A stretch of DNA of 64,000 nt from Trujillonella endophytica. Its GTDB lineage: Bacteria; Actinomycetota; Actinomycetes; Mycobacteriales; Geodermatophilaceae. Shown in pieces: positions 26,845 through 35,676 of this stretch (its first letter is position 1; every line of letters begins with the position of its first letter). The notes under the pieces were generated by a model that was given only the letters and a program-made list of their open reading frames with translations, was not told the DNA's origin and did no database searches. A program made the translations under genes and the position numbers. The stretch covers positions 21,877 through 85,876 of the forward strand of contig NZ_FOEE01000019.1 in NCBI RefSeq assembly GCF_900110555.1. The letters are read 5' to 3'.

Positions 26845-28130
26845 GGGGTCCTCCGGGACGGCCGGGACAGCACGATGGCCGACTGGAAGCCGCCGAAGCC
26901 GCTGCCCACCGACACCGCGACGTCGACCTTCTGCTCGCGCGCGGTGTTGGGGATGTAGTCGAGGTCGCACTCGGGGTCGGGCACCTCGTAGTTGGCGGTC
27001 GGCGGCAGCACCCCGCGCTGCAGGGCCAGCGCGGTCGCCGCGACCTCGATCGACCCGATGGCGCCGAGGGAGTGGCCGACCATCGACTTGATCGAGCTCA
27101 TCGCCACCCGCTGCGCGGCCGGCCCGAGGCTGCGCTTGACCGCGGCGGTCTCGTGCCGGTCGTTCTGCTTGGTCCCCGAGCCGTGCGCGTTCACGTACCC
27201 GACCTCGTCGGGGGCGGTGCGGCCCTGGGCCAGCGCCTGCCGGATCGCCTCGGCCATCTCGACGCCGTCGGGCTTGAGCCCGGTCATGTGGAAGGCGTTG
27301 CAGCGGTTGGCGTAGCCGGTGATCTCGCAGTAGACCTCGGCGTCCCGTCGCCGGGCGCTCTCCAGCTCCTCCAGCACCAGCACCGCCGCGCCCTCGCCCA
27401 TGACGAAGCCGTCCCGCCGGGCGTCGAAGGGCCGGGCCGCGTGCTCGGGGTCGTCGTTGTTGCCGGTGGTCGCCCGGATGGTGTCGAAGCAGGCCATGGA
27501 GATCGGCGAGATCGGTGCGTCGCTCGCGCCGGAGACGACGACGTCGGCGTCGCCGTCCTCGATGAGCTGGCTGGCGTAGCCGACCGCGTCGATGCCGGAC
27601 GTGCACCCGGTGGAGACGACGACGGCCGGCCCGTGCGCGCCGAAGCGGACCGCGAGCTCGGTGGCGCCGCAGCTGGGCACCAGCGCGTGGTGCAGGAAGG
27701 AGGAGGCGTAGCGCGGGTCGACCAGCCAGTGGGTGCCGGCGTCGCTCACCGCCACGTACTCCTGTTCCAGCCGCATGGTCGCCCCGACCGCGCTGCCGAG
27801 GGCCACCCCCACCCGGTCGGGGTCGGGGGCGCCGGCGGCGCCGGAGCCGAGGGGGAGCCCGCTGTCGGCGACGGCCTCGTCCGCGGCCACCATGGCCATC
27901 TGCACGAACCGGTCGTTGCGGTGCACCTCGTGGGCGGTCAGCCCGAGCAGCCGGCCGTCGAAGTCCACCTCCGCGGCCACCTGGGAGCGGAACAGGGCGG
28001 GATCGAAGAACGTGATCCGCCGGGTCGCCGTCCGGCCGGCGGTGAGCATGTCCCAGAAGCCCTCCCGGCCCATCGAGCCGGGGGCGACCACGCCGATGCC
28101 GGTGACGACGACCCGGCGGCGGTCGCTCAC
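26841..28130 (-). CDS. type II PKS ketosynthase alpha subunit
   Basis: 429 residues. Catalytic Cys176 in [11 protein letters not shown], His in [12 protein letters not shown], Lys in [13 protein letters not shown] with its His, so chain elongation chemistry is intact. The overall pattern ([38 protein letters not shown]) is that of actinobacterial KS-alpha enzymes, including spore-pigment types. Condenses malonyl-ACP units on the ACP encoded at 30047. GTG overlaps the cupin stop and its own stop overlaps the KS-beta start, so the heterodimer is made by coupled translation. Confidence 0.96.
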   Translation of the reverse strand: MSDRRRVVVTGIGVVAPGSMGREGFWDMLTAGRTATRRITFFDPALFRSQVAAEVDFDGRLLGLTAHEVHRNDRFVQMAMVAADEAVADSGLPLGSGAAGAPDPDRVGVALGSAVGATMRLEQEYVAVSDAGTHWLVDPRYASSFLHHALVPSCGATELAVRFGAHGPAVVVSTGCTSGIDAVGYASQLIEDGDADVVVSGASDAPISPISMACFDTIRATTGNNDDPEHAARPFDARRDGFVMGEGAAVLVLEELESARRRDAEVYCEITGYANRCNAFHMTGLKPDGVEMAEAIRQALAQGRTAPDEVGYVNAHGSGTKQNDRHETAAVKRSLGPAAQRVAMSSIKSMVGHSLGAIGSIEVAATALALQRGVLPPTANYEVPDPECDLDYIPNTAREQKVDVAVSVGSGFGGFQSAIVLSRPSRRTP

Positions 28131-28549
28131 CGGAGATCCGGGGCGGGCTCGGTGTCGACGTGGCCGAGCTCCGGTCGCGGGGCCAGCGGCCCGTTGCAGA
28201 ACACGAAGAACGCCGCGGTGTCGCCGTCGTTGACGATCCGGTGGCGGACGCCGATCGGGATGTGCACGGCGGACTCCGCCCCGAGCCGGCGCGGCTCGCC
28301 GTCCAGGGTGACCAGCACGTCCCCGCGCTGGCAGTAGAGGAACTCCTCGGAGTACGGGTGCCAGTGCTCCCGCACGACCTCGCCGGGCTCGAGGGTCAGC
28401 GTGCCCATGAAGGCGGCGGTGGTCCCCACGTTCGCCGGGGACAGCAGGACGCGGATGTCGCCGCCGCGGCGGCGGTTGGGCGGGGTGGCGGCGCGGGAGA
28501 CCGTCGGGCCGACCCGTACCGCGCTCGGGGCGTGCTGGATGGTGGTCAT
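28127..28549 (-). CDS. cupin-domain protein (WhiE ORFII-like)
   Basis: 140 residues. Single cupin barrel: motif 1 [16 protein letters not shown] (~60-76, metal ligands His, His, Glu) and motif 2 [14 protein letters not shown] with His ~100. A small cupin immediately before KS-alpha is a hallmark of WhiE-type spore pigment clusters, where it is thought to help cyclise or oxygenate the chain. ATG is preceded by GAGGAGGGAC and overlaps the stop of the acyltransferase gene. Confidence 0.9.
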   Translation of the reverse strand: MTTIQHAPSAVRVGPTVSRAATPPNRRRGGDIRVLLSPANVGTTAAFMGTLTLEPGEVVREHWHPYSEEFLYCQRGDVLVTLDGEPRRLGAESAVHIPIGVRHRIVNDGDTAAFFVFCNGPLAPRPELGHVDTEPAPDLR

Positions 28550-29526
28550 GTCCCTCCTCGGACGGGAGCCGTGCCGGCGAGCGCCGGCGCGGGGGCGGCA
28601 GCGGGCGGAGCGGGAGCGGTGAGGGGCGACGCCGGGCCGGTGACCAGGCGGACCGGGAGCCGGGGGTGGACCTGGCGGACGAGCGGGCCGAGCACGGGGG
28701 CGCCCCCCACCTCGAGGACCTCGACGGCTCCCGCGGACACGAGGGCGCGGGACGTCTCCTCCCAGCGGACCGGCGCGGTCAGGTGGTCGGCCAGGCTCTG
28801 GGCCAGCCGTTCCGGGTCCTGGCTGGGCACCGGGTCGGCGTTGGGCACGACGGGGACGGCGGGCACGCTCCAGGTCAGCTCGGCGAGGGCGGCCGCCAGG
28901 TGCTCGGCCACCGGCCGGGCCAGCGGCCCGTGGCACGCGGGGCGGCCGGGCAGCCGCACCAGGTCCAGCCCGGCGGCCAGCACGCCCCAGCGCGCCCGGG
29001 CCAGCTCCTCGCGCTCGCCGCAGAGCACGGCCTGGGCGGGGCCGTCGTAGCAGGCGACGGCCAGCGTCCCGCCCCCGGAACGGGCGACGACGGCGCGGGC
29101 GACCTCGGCGGCGCCGTCGCCGACGACGGCGGCCATGCCGGCGCGGGAGGGCCGGGGGGCCAGCGCCATGAGGTCGGCGCGCCAGCGGACCAGCTCCACG
29201 ACCTGCTCCAGGTCCAGGGCGCCGGCGGCGACCAGCGCCGCGTACTCCCCGACCCCGTGCCCGGCGACGGCGACCGGCCGGAGGCCGCGCGCGGTGAGGC
29301 TGCGCCAGGCCGCGACGCCGGTGACCACGACCTCGAGGTCGGCCGCCTCCCGGTCGGGAAGGGCGAGCGGCTCCCGCCACCAGCGGGCGAGGTCGCGGCC
29401 GGCGACGGCGGAGGCCCGGGCCACCACCTCGGCGGCGACCGGGTCGAGCAGCCAGGGGTCGGCCAGGCCGGGGAGGGCGCCGCCCTCGCCCGGCAGGACG
29501 ACGGCGACACCCGGGACGGAGCTCAC
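28546..29526 (-). CDS. acyltransferase-fold protein lacking catalytic Ser
   Basis: 326 residues with the FabD/malonyl-transacylase fold: N-terminal [12 protein letters not shown] (cf. PGQGSQ), nucleophile-elbow region [33 protein letters not shown] keeping the second catalytic His, VPNADPV and a C-terminal Pro/Ala tail. The elbow reads GHGVGE (Gly91, codon 29254-29256 GGG) where active transacylases have GHSxGE, so transacylation by the normal Ser-ester route should be impossible. It may be a structural or gatekeeping partner for ACP/KS, or a decayed paralog. GTG overlaps the aromatase stop; operon context intact. Confidence 0.85.
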   Translation of the reverse strand: MSSVPGVAVVLPGEGGALPGLADPWLLDPVAAEVVARASAVAGRDLARWWREPLALPDREAADLEVVVTGVAAWRSLTARGLRPVAVAGHGVGEYAALVAAGALDLEQVVELVRWRADLMALAPRPSRAGMAAVVGDGAAEVARAVVARSGGGTLAVACYDGPAQAVLCGEREELARARWGVLAAGLDLVRLPGRPACHGPLARPVAEHLAAALAELTWSVPAVPVVPNADPVPSQDPERLAQSLADHLTAPVRWEETSRALVSAGAVEVLEVGGAPVLGPLVRQVHPRLPVRLVTGPASPLTAPAPPAAAPAPALAGTAPVRGGT

Positions 29527-30035
29527 GGGCTCCGCTCCGCCGCCCGGGCGGCGGCCTCCACCTTGTCCTTGATGACGGCCATCTGGATCTTGCTGTTGGC
29601 GTCGATCCGCCGGGTCATGCCTTCTGTGTCCACCGGTGCGTCGGGGAGCATCCGGAAGTCCTGCACCCAGCGCATCCGGGTGCCGCTGCCCTCCGGGGTG
29701 TAGCTCCAGCGGATGTGCATGAACTCGAAGGGCCGGGTCTCGAGGCGGCGGGCCACGACCTCGTGCGCGGCCTCGTCGAGGGTGCGCTCGGAGATCCAGC
29801 TCCAGACGCGGCCCGCCTCGTCGGGGACCATGGTCAGCCGGAAGCGGAACGTCGTCCCGTACCGGGCCAGGATCTCGACCGCGCTGTACTCGGTGAACAG
29901 CTCCGGCCACGAGGCCAGGTCGTTCGTCATCCGCCAGACGTGGTCGAGATCGGCGTCGATGACGATCGAGTTGTCGGTGTGCCCGATGGTCGGGCCCTCG
30001 TGCCGGAGGTCGTCGGTGCGCTCGACGGTGCTCAT
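29523..30035 (-). CDS. aromatase/cyclase (SRPBCC, WhiE ORFVI-like)
   Basis: 170 residues of the START/SRPBCC helix-grip fold: HTDNSIVIDADLDHVWRMTNDLASWPELFTEYS near the start, HIRWSYTPEGSGTRMRWVQDF in the middle and a long C-terminal helix (NSKIQMAVIKDKVEAAARAAER). Single-domain members of this family catalyse first-ring C7-C12 or C9-C14 closure and aromatisation in non-reducing type II PKS systems. It sits directly after the ACP and before the acyltransferase-like gene, its stop overlapping the latter's GTG. No ketoreductase is in the operon, consistent with an unreduced chain. Confidence 0.9.
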   Translation of the reverse strand: MSTVERTDDLRHEGPTIGHTDNSIVIDADLDHVWRMTNDLASWPELFTEYSAVEILARYGTTFRFRLTMVPDEAGRVWSWISERTLDEAAHEVVARRLETRPFEFMHIRWSYTPEGSGTRMRWVQDFRMLPDAPVDTEGMTRRIDANSKIQMAVIKDKVEAAARAAERSP

Positions 30036-30046
30036 CGCCGGCTCCC

Positions 30047-30307
30047 TCAGGCCATCCGGGCCGAGTCGGGGGCGCCGGCGACGGTCGCGACGATCTCGCC
30101 GAACGTGTACCGGTCGGGGCTGTCGTCGGGCATCTCGGTCCTGTAGCGGTCGTGCAGCTCGGTCTGCATCGACAGGAAGGCCAGGGAGTCCAGGCCGATG
30201 TCGGAGAACCGGGCGGCCGGGTCGGAGGTGCGCGCCGTCGGCGACAGCCCCGCCTTCTCGGTGAGCAGGTCCATGAGGTCGTCGAGGGTGAACGACGGGT
30301 CGGGCAT
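30047..30307 (-). CDS. acyl carrier protein, possible internal start within the fusion
   Basis: If translation also initiates at the internal ATG (30305-30307), an 86-residue type II PKS ACP results: FTLDDLMDLLTEKAG, phosphopantetheine Ser41 in DIGLDSL, FGEIVATVAG. AGGAGAGG lies 9 nt upstream of this ATG, within the linker-coding region of the carboxylase frame. Since no stop codon intervenes, the cell may make both fused and free ACP; which dominates cannot be told from sequence. Confidence 0.6.
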   Translation of the reverse strand: MPDPSFTLDDLMDLLTEKAGLSPTARTSDPAARFSDIGLDSLAFLSMQTELHDRYRTEMPDDSPDRYTFGEIVATVAGAPDSARMA

Positions 30308-31792
30308 GGGACTGGTCCTCTCCTGATCGGGACGGTCCGGCGCCGGGGGATCCGGTGCCGGCGCGCGGACGAGCTGCAGGGGGCCGCGGGTCGCGGGGAC
30401 GTCGAACGCCGGGTCCTCGGCCAGCGAGGCGGTGCGGGCGATCAGCTCCGGCAGGGTGCGGTCGAGGAACTGGACGTCGTGCTGGTCGGCGATCACGGCG
30501 GGGTGGCGCAGCAGCGCGCGGTGCAGGGCGACGGTGGTGTGCACCCCGGGCCCCTCGACCCGCAGCTCGCTCAGCGCGCGGTCCATCCGGCGGATCGCCT
30601 GGTCGCGGTCGGGGGCCCAGACGACGAGCTTCCCGAGCAGGGAGTCGTAGTGCGGGCTGATCTCGTCGCCCTGCCGGTACCCGGTGTCGAACCGCGTCCA
30701 GGGACCGCCGGGGACGTGCAGGACGTCGAGCCGGCCGGGCGCCGGCGCGAACCCGCGGGCGGGGTCCTCCGCGTTGATCCGGCACTCGATCGCCGCCCCG
30801 CGGGGGACGACGTCCTCCTGCTGGAACTGCAGCCGGCGGCCGTCGGCGACGAGGATCTGCTCGCGCACCAGGTCGATCCCGGTGAGCAGCTCGGTGACCG
30901 GGTGCTCCACCTGGATGCGGGCGTTCATCTCCATGAAGTAGGCCCGCCCGGTGCCGTCGACGAGGAACTCCACGGTCCCGGCGCCGGTGTAGCCGACCGA
31001 GAGCGCGCCGTGCACCGCCATCGCCCCGAGCCCCGCACGCTGGGCCGGGGGGAGATGCGCCGCCGGCCCCTCCTCCAGCAGCTTCTGGTGCCTGCGCTGC
31101 AGCGAGCAGTCGCGCTCGCCGAGGGAGACGCCGTTGCCGTGGGCGTCGCAGAGGATCTGCACCTCGACGTGTCGGGCCGAGGGGAGGAAGCGCTCGACGT
31201 AGACGGAGGGGTCGCGGAAGACGGCGCGGGCGGTGGCGCGGGTGCTGACGAAGGCCGCGGCGAAGTCGGCCGGGCCCGTCACGACGGTCATCCCGCGACC
31301 GCCCCCGCCGGCCGCCGCCTTGATGATCACCGGGTAGCCGATCCGGTCGGCCACCTCGCGCCCCTCGTCCGCGGTGCGGACCGGCTCGACGACCCCGGGC
31401 AGCAACGGGAGGCCGGCGTCGGCCATCAGGCGGCGTGCGGTCGCCTTGTTGCCCATCTGCTGCATGACCTCGGGCGGCGGGCCGACGAAGGTGAGTCCCT
31501 CGGCCGCGCAGATCTCGGCGAAGTCCGGGTCCTCGGACAGGAACCCGTACCCGGGGTGCACCGCGTCCGCGCCGGTGCGCAGCGCGGCCTCCACGATGTT
31601 GGGCACGTGCAGGTAGCTGCACCGGGGGGCCGCGGGGCCGATGTGCACGGCCTCGTCGGCGAGGGCGACGACGGCGGAGTCGCGGTCCGACGTCGAGTGG
31701 ACGGCGACCACCTCGATGCCGAGCTCGCGGCAGGCCCGGGCGACGCGGACGGCGATCTCGCCGCGGTTGGCGATGAGCAGGCGGTTGATCAT
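30047..31792 (-). CDS. biotin carboxylase-acyl carrier protein fusion
   Basis: One uninterrupted 581-codon frame. Residues 1-~460 are a full AccC-type biotin carboxylase: MINRLLIANRGEIAVR, Gly-rich ATP-grasp loop AAGGGGRGM, EMNARIQVEHPVTE, HYDSLLGKLVVWA. A ~30-residue Pro/Asp-rich linker (VRAPAPDPPAPDRPDQ) leads to residues ~496-581, an ACP with phosphopantetheine Ser ~536 in DIGLDSLAF. The carboxylase makes carboxybiotin for malonyl-CoA; the ACP carries the polyketide. An internal ATG with AGGAGAGG upstream could also give free ACP. ATG overlaps the BCCP stop. Confidence 0.88.
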   Translation of the reverse strand: MINRLLIANRGEIAVRVARACRELGIEVVAVHSTSDRDSAVVALADEAVHIGPAAPRCSYLHVPNIVEAALRTGADAVHPGYGFLSEDPDFAEICAAEGLTFVGPPPEVMQQMGNKATARRLMADAGLPLLPGVVEPVRTADEGREVADRIGYPVIIKAAAGGGGRGMTVVTGPADFAAAFVSTRATARAVFRDPSVYVERFLPSARHVEVQILCDAHGNGVSLGERDCSLQRRHQKLLEEGPAAHLPPAQRAGLGAMAVHGALSVGYTGAGTVEFLVDGTGRAYFMEMNARIQVEHPVTELLTGIDLVREQILVADGRRLQFQQEDVVPRGAAIECRINAEDPARGFAPAPGRLDVLHVPGGPWTRFDTGYRQGDEISPHYDSLLGKLVVWAPDRDQAIRRMDRALSELRVEGPGVHTTVALHRALLRHPAVIADQHDVQFLDRTLPELIARTASLAEDPAFDVPATRGPLQLVRAPAPDPPAPDRPDQERTSPMPDPSFTLDDLMDLLTEKAGLSPTARTSDPAARFSDIGLDSLAFLSMQTELHDRYRTEMPDDSPDRYTFGEIVATVAGAPDSARMA

Positions 31793-32310
31793 CGCGGCCG
31801 TCCCGCGGGCCGCAGCAGCATGAGGACCTGGTCGTACTCGACCGAGTTCGCGTCGGCGACCCGGATCTCGGCCACCACCGCCTGCTCGTCGGCGACGATC
31901 GGGTTCATCAGCTTCATCGCCTCGACGATCCCGACGGTCTGGCCGACCTCGACCTCGTCGCCCTCGCGGACGAAGGGGTCGGCGTCCGGGGACGGCGCCG
32001 CGTAGAACGTGCCGACCAGCGGCGCGCGCACCGCCGTCATGCCCTCGGGCACCTCCGGCTCGACGCCCTCGTCGGCCGGCGGGGCGGCGGTCGCGGCGGT
32101 CGCGATCGGGGCCGGCGGGGCGGGGGTCGCGGTCGCCCACTCGACCTCGATCGCCCGCTCCCCGCTGCGCACGGTCAGCCGGCGGAGGTCGCCCGGCAGG
32201 GCCTGCGCGAGCTCGACCACCTCGTCGCGCAGCGCCCGCGGGCTGTCGTCGGGGGACGGCGGCGCGTCGGCGGCCTTCGCGGTCCGCGGGGGCAGCTCGG
32301 TCGGTTGCAC
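31789..32310 (-). CDS. biotin carboxyl carrier protein of acetyl-CoA carboxylase
   Basis: 173 residues from the GTG at 32310, 1 bp after the stop of the carboxyltransferase gene. N-terminal helical part with VVELAQALPGDLRRLTVRSGERAIEVEW, typical of AccB; Ala/Pro-rich flexible linker (~60-90); C-terminal lipoyl/biotinyl domain with biotinylated Lys133 in IVEAMKLMNPI and the AccB-type thumb TFYAAPSPDADPFVREGD. It shuttles carboxybiotin from the biotin carboxylase (downstream gene) to the carboxyltransferase (upstream gene). Dedicated copy inside the polyketide operon. Confidence 0.93.
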   Translation of the reverse strand: MQPTELPPRTAKAADAPPSPDDSPRALRDEVVELAQALPGDLRRLTVRSGERAIEVEWATATPAPPAPIATAATAAPPADEGVEPEVPEGMTAVRAPLVGTFYAAPSPDADPFVREGDEVEVGQTVGIVEAMKLMNPIVADEQAVVAEIRVADANSVEYDQVLMLLRPAGRPR

Positions 32311-32311
32311 G

Positions 32312-34039
32312 TCAGCCCTCCTGCGCAACGGTCGGAACGGCGCGCAGGGCCTGGGTGTCGCCCCCGCCGATGCGGGCCAGCCGCCGCACCCGGGCCTCGA
32401 GCAGGTCGGCGACGTCGAGCCGGGCCAGCTCCTCCAGGTGCCGCAGCAGCGCGGCCCGGAGGGCCTGCCCGGCCGCGTCCACGTCGGCGGCCGCACCACC
32501 CGCGGGCTCGGGGACGACGGCGTCGGCGATGCCGGAGTCGCGCAGGTGGGCCGCGCCGAGGCGCATGGCGCGGGCCGCGGTGGGAGCCGCGGTGGCGGTG
32601 CGCCACAGGATGGCGGCGCAGCCCTCGGGGCTGATCACCGACAGGAAGGCGTTCTCCAGCACGAGCAGCCGGTCGGAGGTGCACAGGGCGAGCGCGCCGC
32701 CGCTGCCGCCCTCGCCGGTCACCACCGACACGATGGGGACCCGCAGCCGGCTGCTGCGCTGGATGATCTCGGCGATCGCGTGGGACTGGCCGCGCTCCTC
32801 GGCCTCGGGCCCGGGATGCGCGCCCGGGGTGTCCACGAGCGTGACCACCGGGAGCCCGAAGGTCTCGGCGTGCCCGAGCAGCCGCATGGCCTTGCGGTAG
32901 CCCTCGGGGTGCGCCATCCCGAAGTTGCGGGCCACCCGCTCGCGCACGGTGTGCCCCTTCTCGTGGCCGATCACGACGACCGTGCGGCCGGCGAGGGAGG
33001 CGACGCCCCCGACGACGGCGGGGTCGTCGGAGAACGCCCGGTCACCGTGCAGCTCGACGAAGTCGTCGAACGCGGAGGCCAGGTAGTCCAGCGTCGTCGG
33101 CCGCTCGACCGCCCGCGCCCGCTGGACGACCTCCCACGGGTCGGGGCCCGCCACGGCCCGGGACTGCGGGGGCGCAGGCGCGGGCCGGGTGCCGCCACCG
33201 CCCCGGCGTCCGTGGTGCAGGGCCAGCAGCCGGGTGAGCACCGGTCGCAGCTCCGCCCTGGTCTCGACCCGGTCGACCAGGCCGTGGGCCAGCAGGAACT
33301 CGGCGGTCTGGAAGTCCGACGGCAGATCGGCGCCGATGGTCTCCTGCACCACCCGCCGTCCGGCGAAGCCGACGTGCGCTCCGCGCTCGCCGACCAGGAC
33401 GGAGGCCAGGGTGGCGAAGGAGGCGGAGACCCCGCCGTAGGTCGGGTCCGTGAGCACGCAGACGCTGAGCAGGCCGGCCTCGCGCACCTGGGCGAAGGCG
33501 GCGCTGGTCCGCGCCATCTGGAACAGCGAGAAGACGCCCTCCTGCATCCGGGCGCCGCCGCTGGCGCAGACGGTGATCAACGGCAGCTGCCGCTCCACGG
33601 CCAGCGCGGCCGCCGCGCTCACCCGGCGGCCCACCTCCACGCCCATGCTGCCGCCGAGGAAGCCGAAGTCCATGACGGCGACGACGACCGCGGTCCCCCC
33701 GATCGCGGCCGTGCCGACCACGACGGCCTCGGACTCGCCGGAGCGGCGCGCGGCCTCCTGCAGGCGGTCGGTGTAGTCGCGGAGGTCGGTGAAGATCAGC
33801 GGGTCGCGGTGGCCGGAGCCGGAGACCGTCTCGGCGAAGCTGCCGGGATCGACGAGCAGCTCGATGCGCGCACGGGCGCTCAGCCGCAGGTGGTGGTCGC
33901 ACTCGGGGCACACGGACAGGTTCCGGTCCAGCCGCTTGCGGTACAGCAGCCAGCCGCACTCGGGGCAGGAGACCCAGCCGGCGTGTGCGGCGGGTGGGCG
34001 GCCGAGCGCAGGGGCCGTGGTCGTCGACGTCGGGGACAT
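32312..34039 (-). CDS. acetyl-CoA carboxylase carboxyltransferase, fused beta-alpha (AccD-AccA)
   Basis: 575 residues. Residues ~1-285 are the beta half with its zinc ribbon (CPECGWLLYRKRL and CPECDHH, ~25-48) and GGARMQEGVFSLFQMART; ~300-575 are the alpha half (LHGDRAFSDDPAVVGGVA, TPGAHPGPEAEERGQSHAIA, ISPEGCAAILWR). The two halves, separate in Escherichia coli, are fused as in several Gram-positive and secondary-metabolite ACCs. It transfers CO2 from carboxybiotin to acetyl-CoA, giving malonyl-CoA for the adjacent PKS. Preceded by GGAAGGA; second gene of the operon. Confidence 0.94.
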   Translation of the reverse strand: MSPTSTTTAPALGRPPAAHAGWVSCPECGWLLYRKRLDRNLSVCPECDHHLRLSARARIELLVDPGSFAETVSGSGHRDPLIFTDLRDYTDRLQEAARRSGESEAVVVGTAAIGGTAVVVAVMDFGFLGGSMGVEVGRRVSAAAALAVERQLPLITVCASGGARMQEGVFSLFQMARTSAAFAQVREAGLLSVCVLTDPTYGGVSASFATLASVLVGERGAHVGFAGRRVVQETIGADLPSDFQTAEFLLAHGLVDRVETRAELRPVLTRLLALHHGRRGGGGTRPAPAPPQSRAVAGPDPWEVVQRARAVERPTTLDYLASAFDDFVELHGDRAFSDDPAVVGGVASLAGRTVVVIGHEKGHTVRERVARNFGMAHPEGYRKAMRLLGHAETFGLPVVTLVDTPGAHPGPEAEERGQSHAIAEIIQRSSRLRVPIVSVVTGEGGSGGALALCTSDRLLVLENAFLSVISPEGCAAILWRTATAAPTAARAMRLGAAHLRDSGIADAVVPEPAGGAAADVDAAGQALRAALLRHLEELARLDVADLLEARVRRLARIGGGDTQALRAVPTVAQEG

Positions 34040-34069
34040 CGCGTCCTTCCCTGGGGAGGAGACGGCTGG

Positions 34070-34417
34070 TCAGCGGGCGGGGCGGGGCGCGGACCCGGCC
34101 GCGGCCGTCCAGTGGTAGAACCGCTCGGCCATCGCGTCCTGGGGCGAGCGCCAGTCCGACGCGTAGGCCTGGATGTAGGGCCGCAGGTCCTCGCTCACCG
34201 CGCGGAAGGCCGGCAGCGACTGGGCGATCCGCATGGCGTGCGGCGCGGGGCGGTCGAAGTCGATCAGGTGGACGTAGAGCCCCCGGAACCGGAACAGCGA
34301 CCGCGCCTGCACGCCGATCTCGTGCGGCATGGAGGTCTCGTCATACCGGCCGAAGACGGCGGCGACGTCGTCGGCGTCCTCCGGGGCCATCCTCGCGATG
34401 ATCATCGTCTGGTCCAC
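34070..34417 (-). CDS. TcmI-family polyketide cyclase
   Basis: 115 residues. Single ferredoxin-like TcmI domain: TMIIARMAPEDADDVAAVFGRYDETSMPHEIGV, FRFRGLYVHLIDFDRP, WRSPQDAMAERFYHW, the last being the signature C-terminal stretch of TcmI cyclases. GTG at 34417 is preceded by GGAGG at good spacing; the ATG four codons in is an alternative. It is the first gene of the 13-gene polyketide operon, preceded by a 315-bp divergent control region. Predicted role: ring-closure regiospecificity. Confidence 0.92.
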   Translation of the reverse strand: MDQTMIIARMAPEDADDVAAVFGRYDETSMPHEIGVQARSLFRFRGLYVHLIDFDRPAPHAMRIAQSLPAFRAVSEDLRPYIQAYASDWRSPQDAMAERFYHWTAAAGSAPRPAR

Positions 34418-34732
34418 GGGGGCCTCCAGCGGTCGCGCGGGGTGGGGATGCGCGGACGGGGCAACGCTAGGAGCGGGCCGGCACCGGGGGCATCGACCGC
34501 GGGGGGGAGATCGGGCCCGCGCCCGGGGGAGCGGGGACCCGCTCCCGGCGGACCCCAGACCCCCCTCCAGGTCGGCCCCCACCCCTACCCGGGTATGAAC
34601 CCTGGACGGAATCGCCGTGCTCGCGACCGGCCTTGTGGCGGGTCGGCCGGGCGAGGGCCACACTTCGTCCGGTCCCACCAGAGAAGATGGCGAGGCTGCG
34701 ACGGCCGCCGCACCGGACGGGAGCTGACGCTC
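34418..34732. promoter_or_regulatory. divergent control region of the polyketide operon
   Basis: 315 bp without a gene, between the first PKS-operon gene and the first LuxR-type regulator. It holds a perfect 20-bp inverted repeat at 34527-34546 (GGGAGCGGG, 2-bp centre, CCCGCTCCC) and a 10-bp palindrome TACCCGGGTA at 34586-34595. No convincing -35/-10 pair was found. The symmetric sites are plausible binding sites for the adjacent LuxR-family regulators. Confidence 0.5.
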
Positions 34733-35464
34733 ATGGTCGGCGGACCGGGTACACGCGGCTCTGCGGAGACCGGACGCGAGGGTGGCCCCCGGGTGGGCGT
34801 CCTCGTGTGCGACGACCACGACGTGCTGCGCCGCGGCCTGCGCACGGTCCTCGCCCGGGCGCCCGGCCTCGTCGTCGTCGCCGAGGCGGCCGGTGCCGAC
34901 GAGGCCCTCGCTCTTGCGAGCCGGCTGCGCCCCGACGTCGTCCTGGTCGGTCTCGGCGCCCGCGGCCCGGTGGTGCAGCGGCTGGTGGGCGCGCTCTCGG
35001 CCCTGGGCATCCGGGTGGTCCTGCTCGGCGAGGCCGGCCCGGCCAGCGGCGACTTCGTCGAGGCGCTGCGGGCCGGGGCCCGCGGCTACATGTACACGAC
35101 GGTCAGCCCGGAGCGGCTGATCGAGGGCGTGCGGGCGGTGGCCAACGGCGCGACCGTCCTCGACGGGGCCGTCACCGGCGAGCTGCTGCACCGGCTCGAG
35201 GGGGCCGGCTCGGGGGCGGCCCTGCCGAGCTCGAGCCCGCTGACGGCGCGGCAGTGGGCGGTGGCGGAGCTGGTGGCGGAGGGGCTGTCCAACGCCGAGA
35301 TCGCCGAGCGGCTGCAGCTGAGCCGGGCGACGGTCAAGGCACACATCACGGTGGCCCTGCGCCGGTTGGGGCTGCGGGACCGTACCCAGCTCGCCATCCA
35401 TGTCCACCACATGACGCAGGGTGATTACGGTAGCGAAGAGTCAGTGGGTGACCGCGGACAGTGA
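34733..35464 (+). CDS. LuxR-family regulator with degenerate receiver (copy 1)
   Basis: 243 residues. Receiver-like domain (~20-140) keeps the first acidic cluster (LVCDDHDVLRRGL) but has Gly73 where the phospho-acceptor Asp belongs (RPDVVLVGLGARG). C-terminal LuxR HTH (~165-225): LTARQWAVAELVAEGLSNAEIAERLQLSRATVKAHI in part. It therefore probably responds to a ligand or oligomerisation rather than phosphorylation, as atypical regulators of antibiotic clusters do. Divergent from the PKS operon and followed by a paralog. GGGAG lies upstream of the ATG. Confidence 0.9.
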   Translation: MVGGPGTRGSAETGREGGPRVGVLVCDDHDVLRRGLRTVLARAPGLVVVAEAAGADEALALASRLRPDVVLVGLGARGPVVQRLVGALSALGIRVVLLGEAGPASGDFVEALRAGARGYMYTTVSPERLIEGVRAVANGATVLDGAVTGELLHRLEGAGSGAALPSSSPLTARQWAVAELVAEGLSNAEIAERLQLSRATVKAHITVALRRLGLRDRTQLAIHVHHMTQGDYGSEESVGDRGQ

Positions 35465-35676
35465 GGCACGTCCGAGACTCCGGTCCGTGACCCTCCCGTT
35501 CCTGTGTGCTCGTTGTGACTTCGCTGGACATCGGGGTTCGGTCCTGCGCTACCTTCGCGCCGGCAGTCGTCTCCGTGCCCAGAGGTGCCGGAACCGTCGA
35601 GTTCGCGCTCCGCGCGAGCCGGCCCTATGCGTGATCCGGCTCCGGCCGGTCGTCAGTCCCTGCAGGGGGTTGCCGC

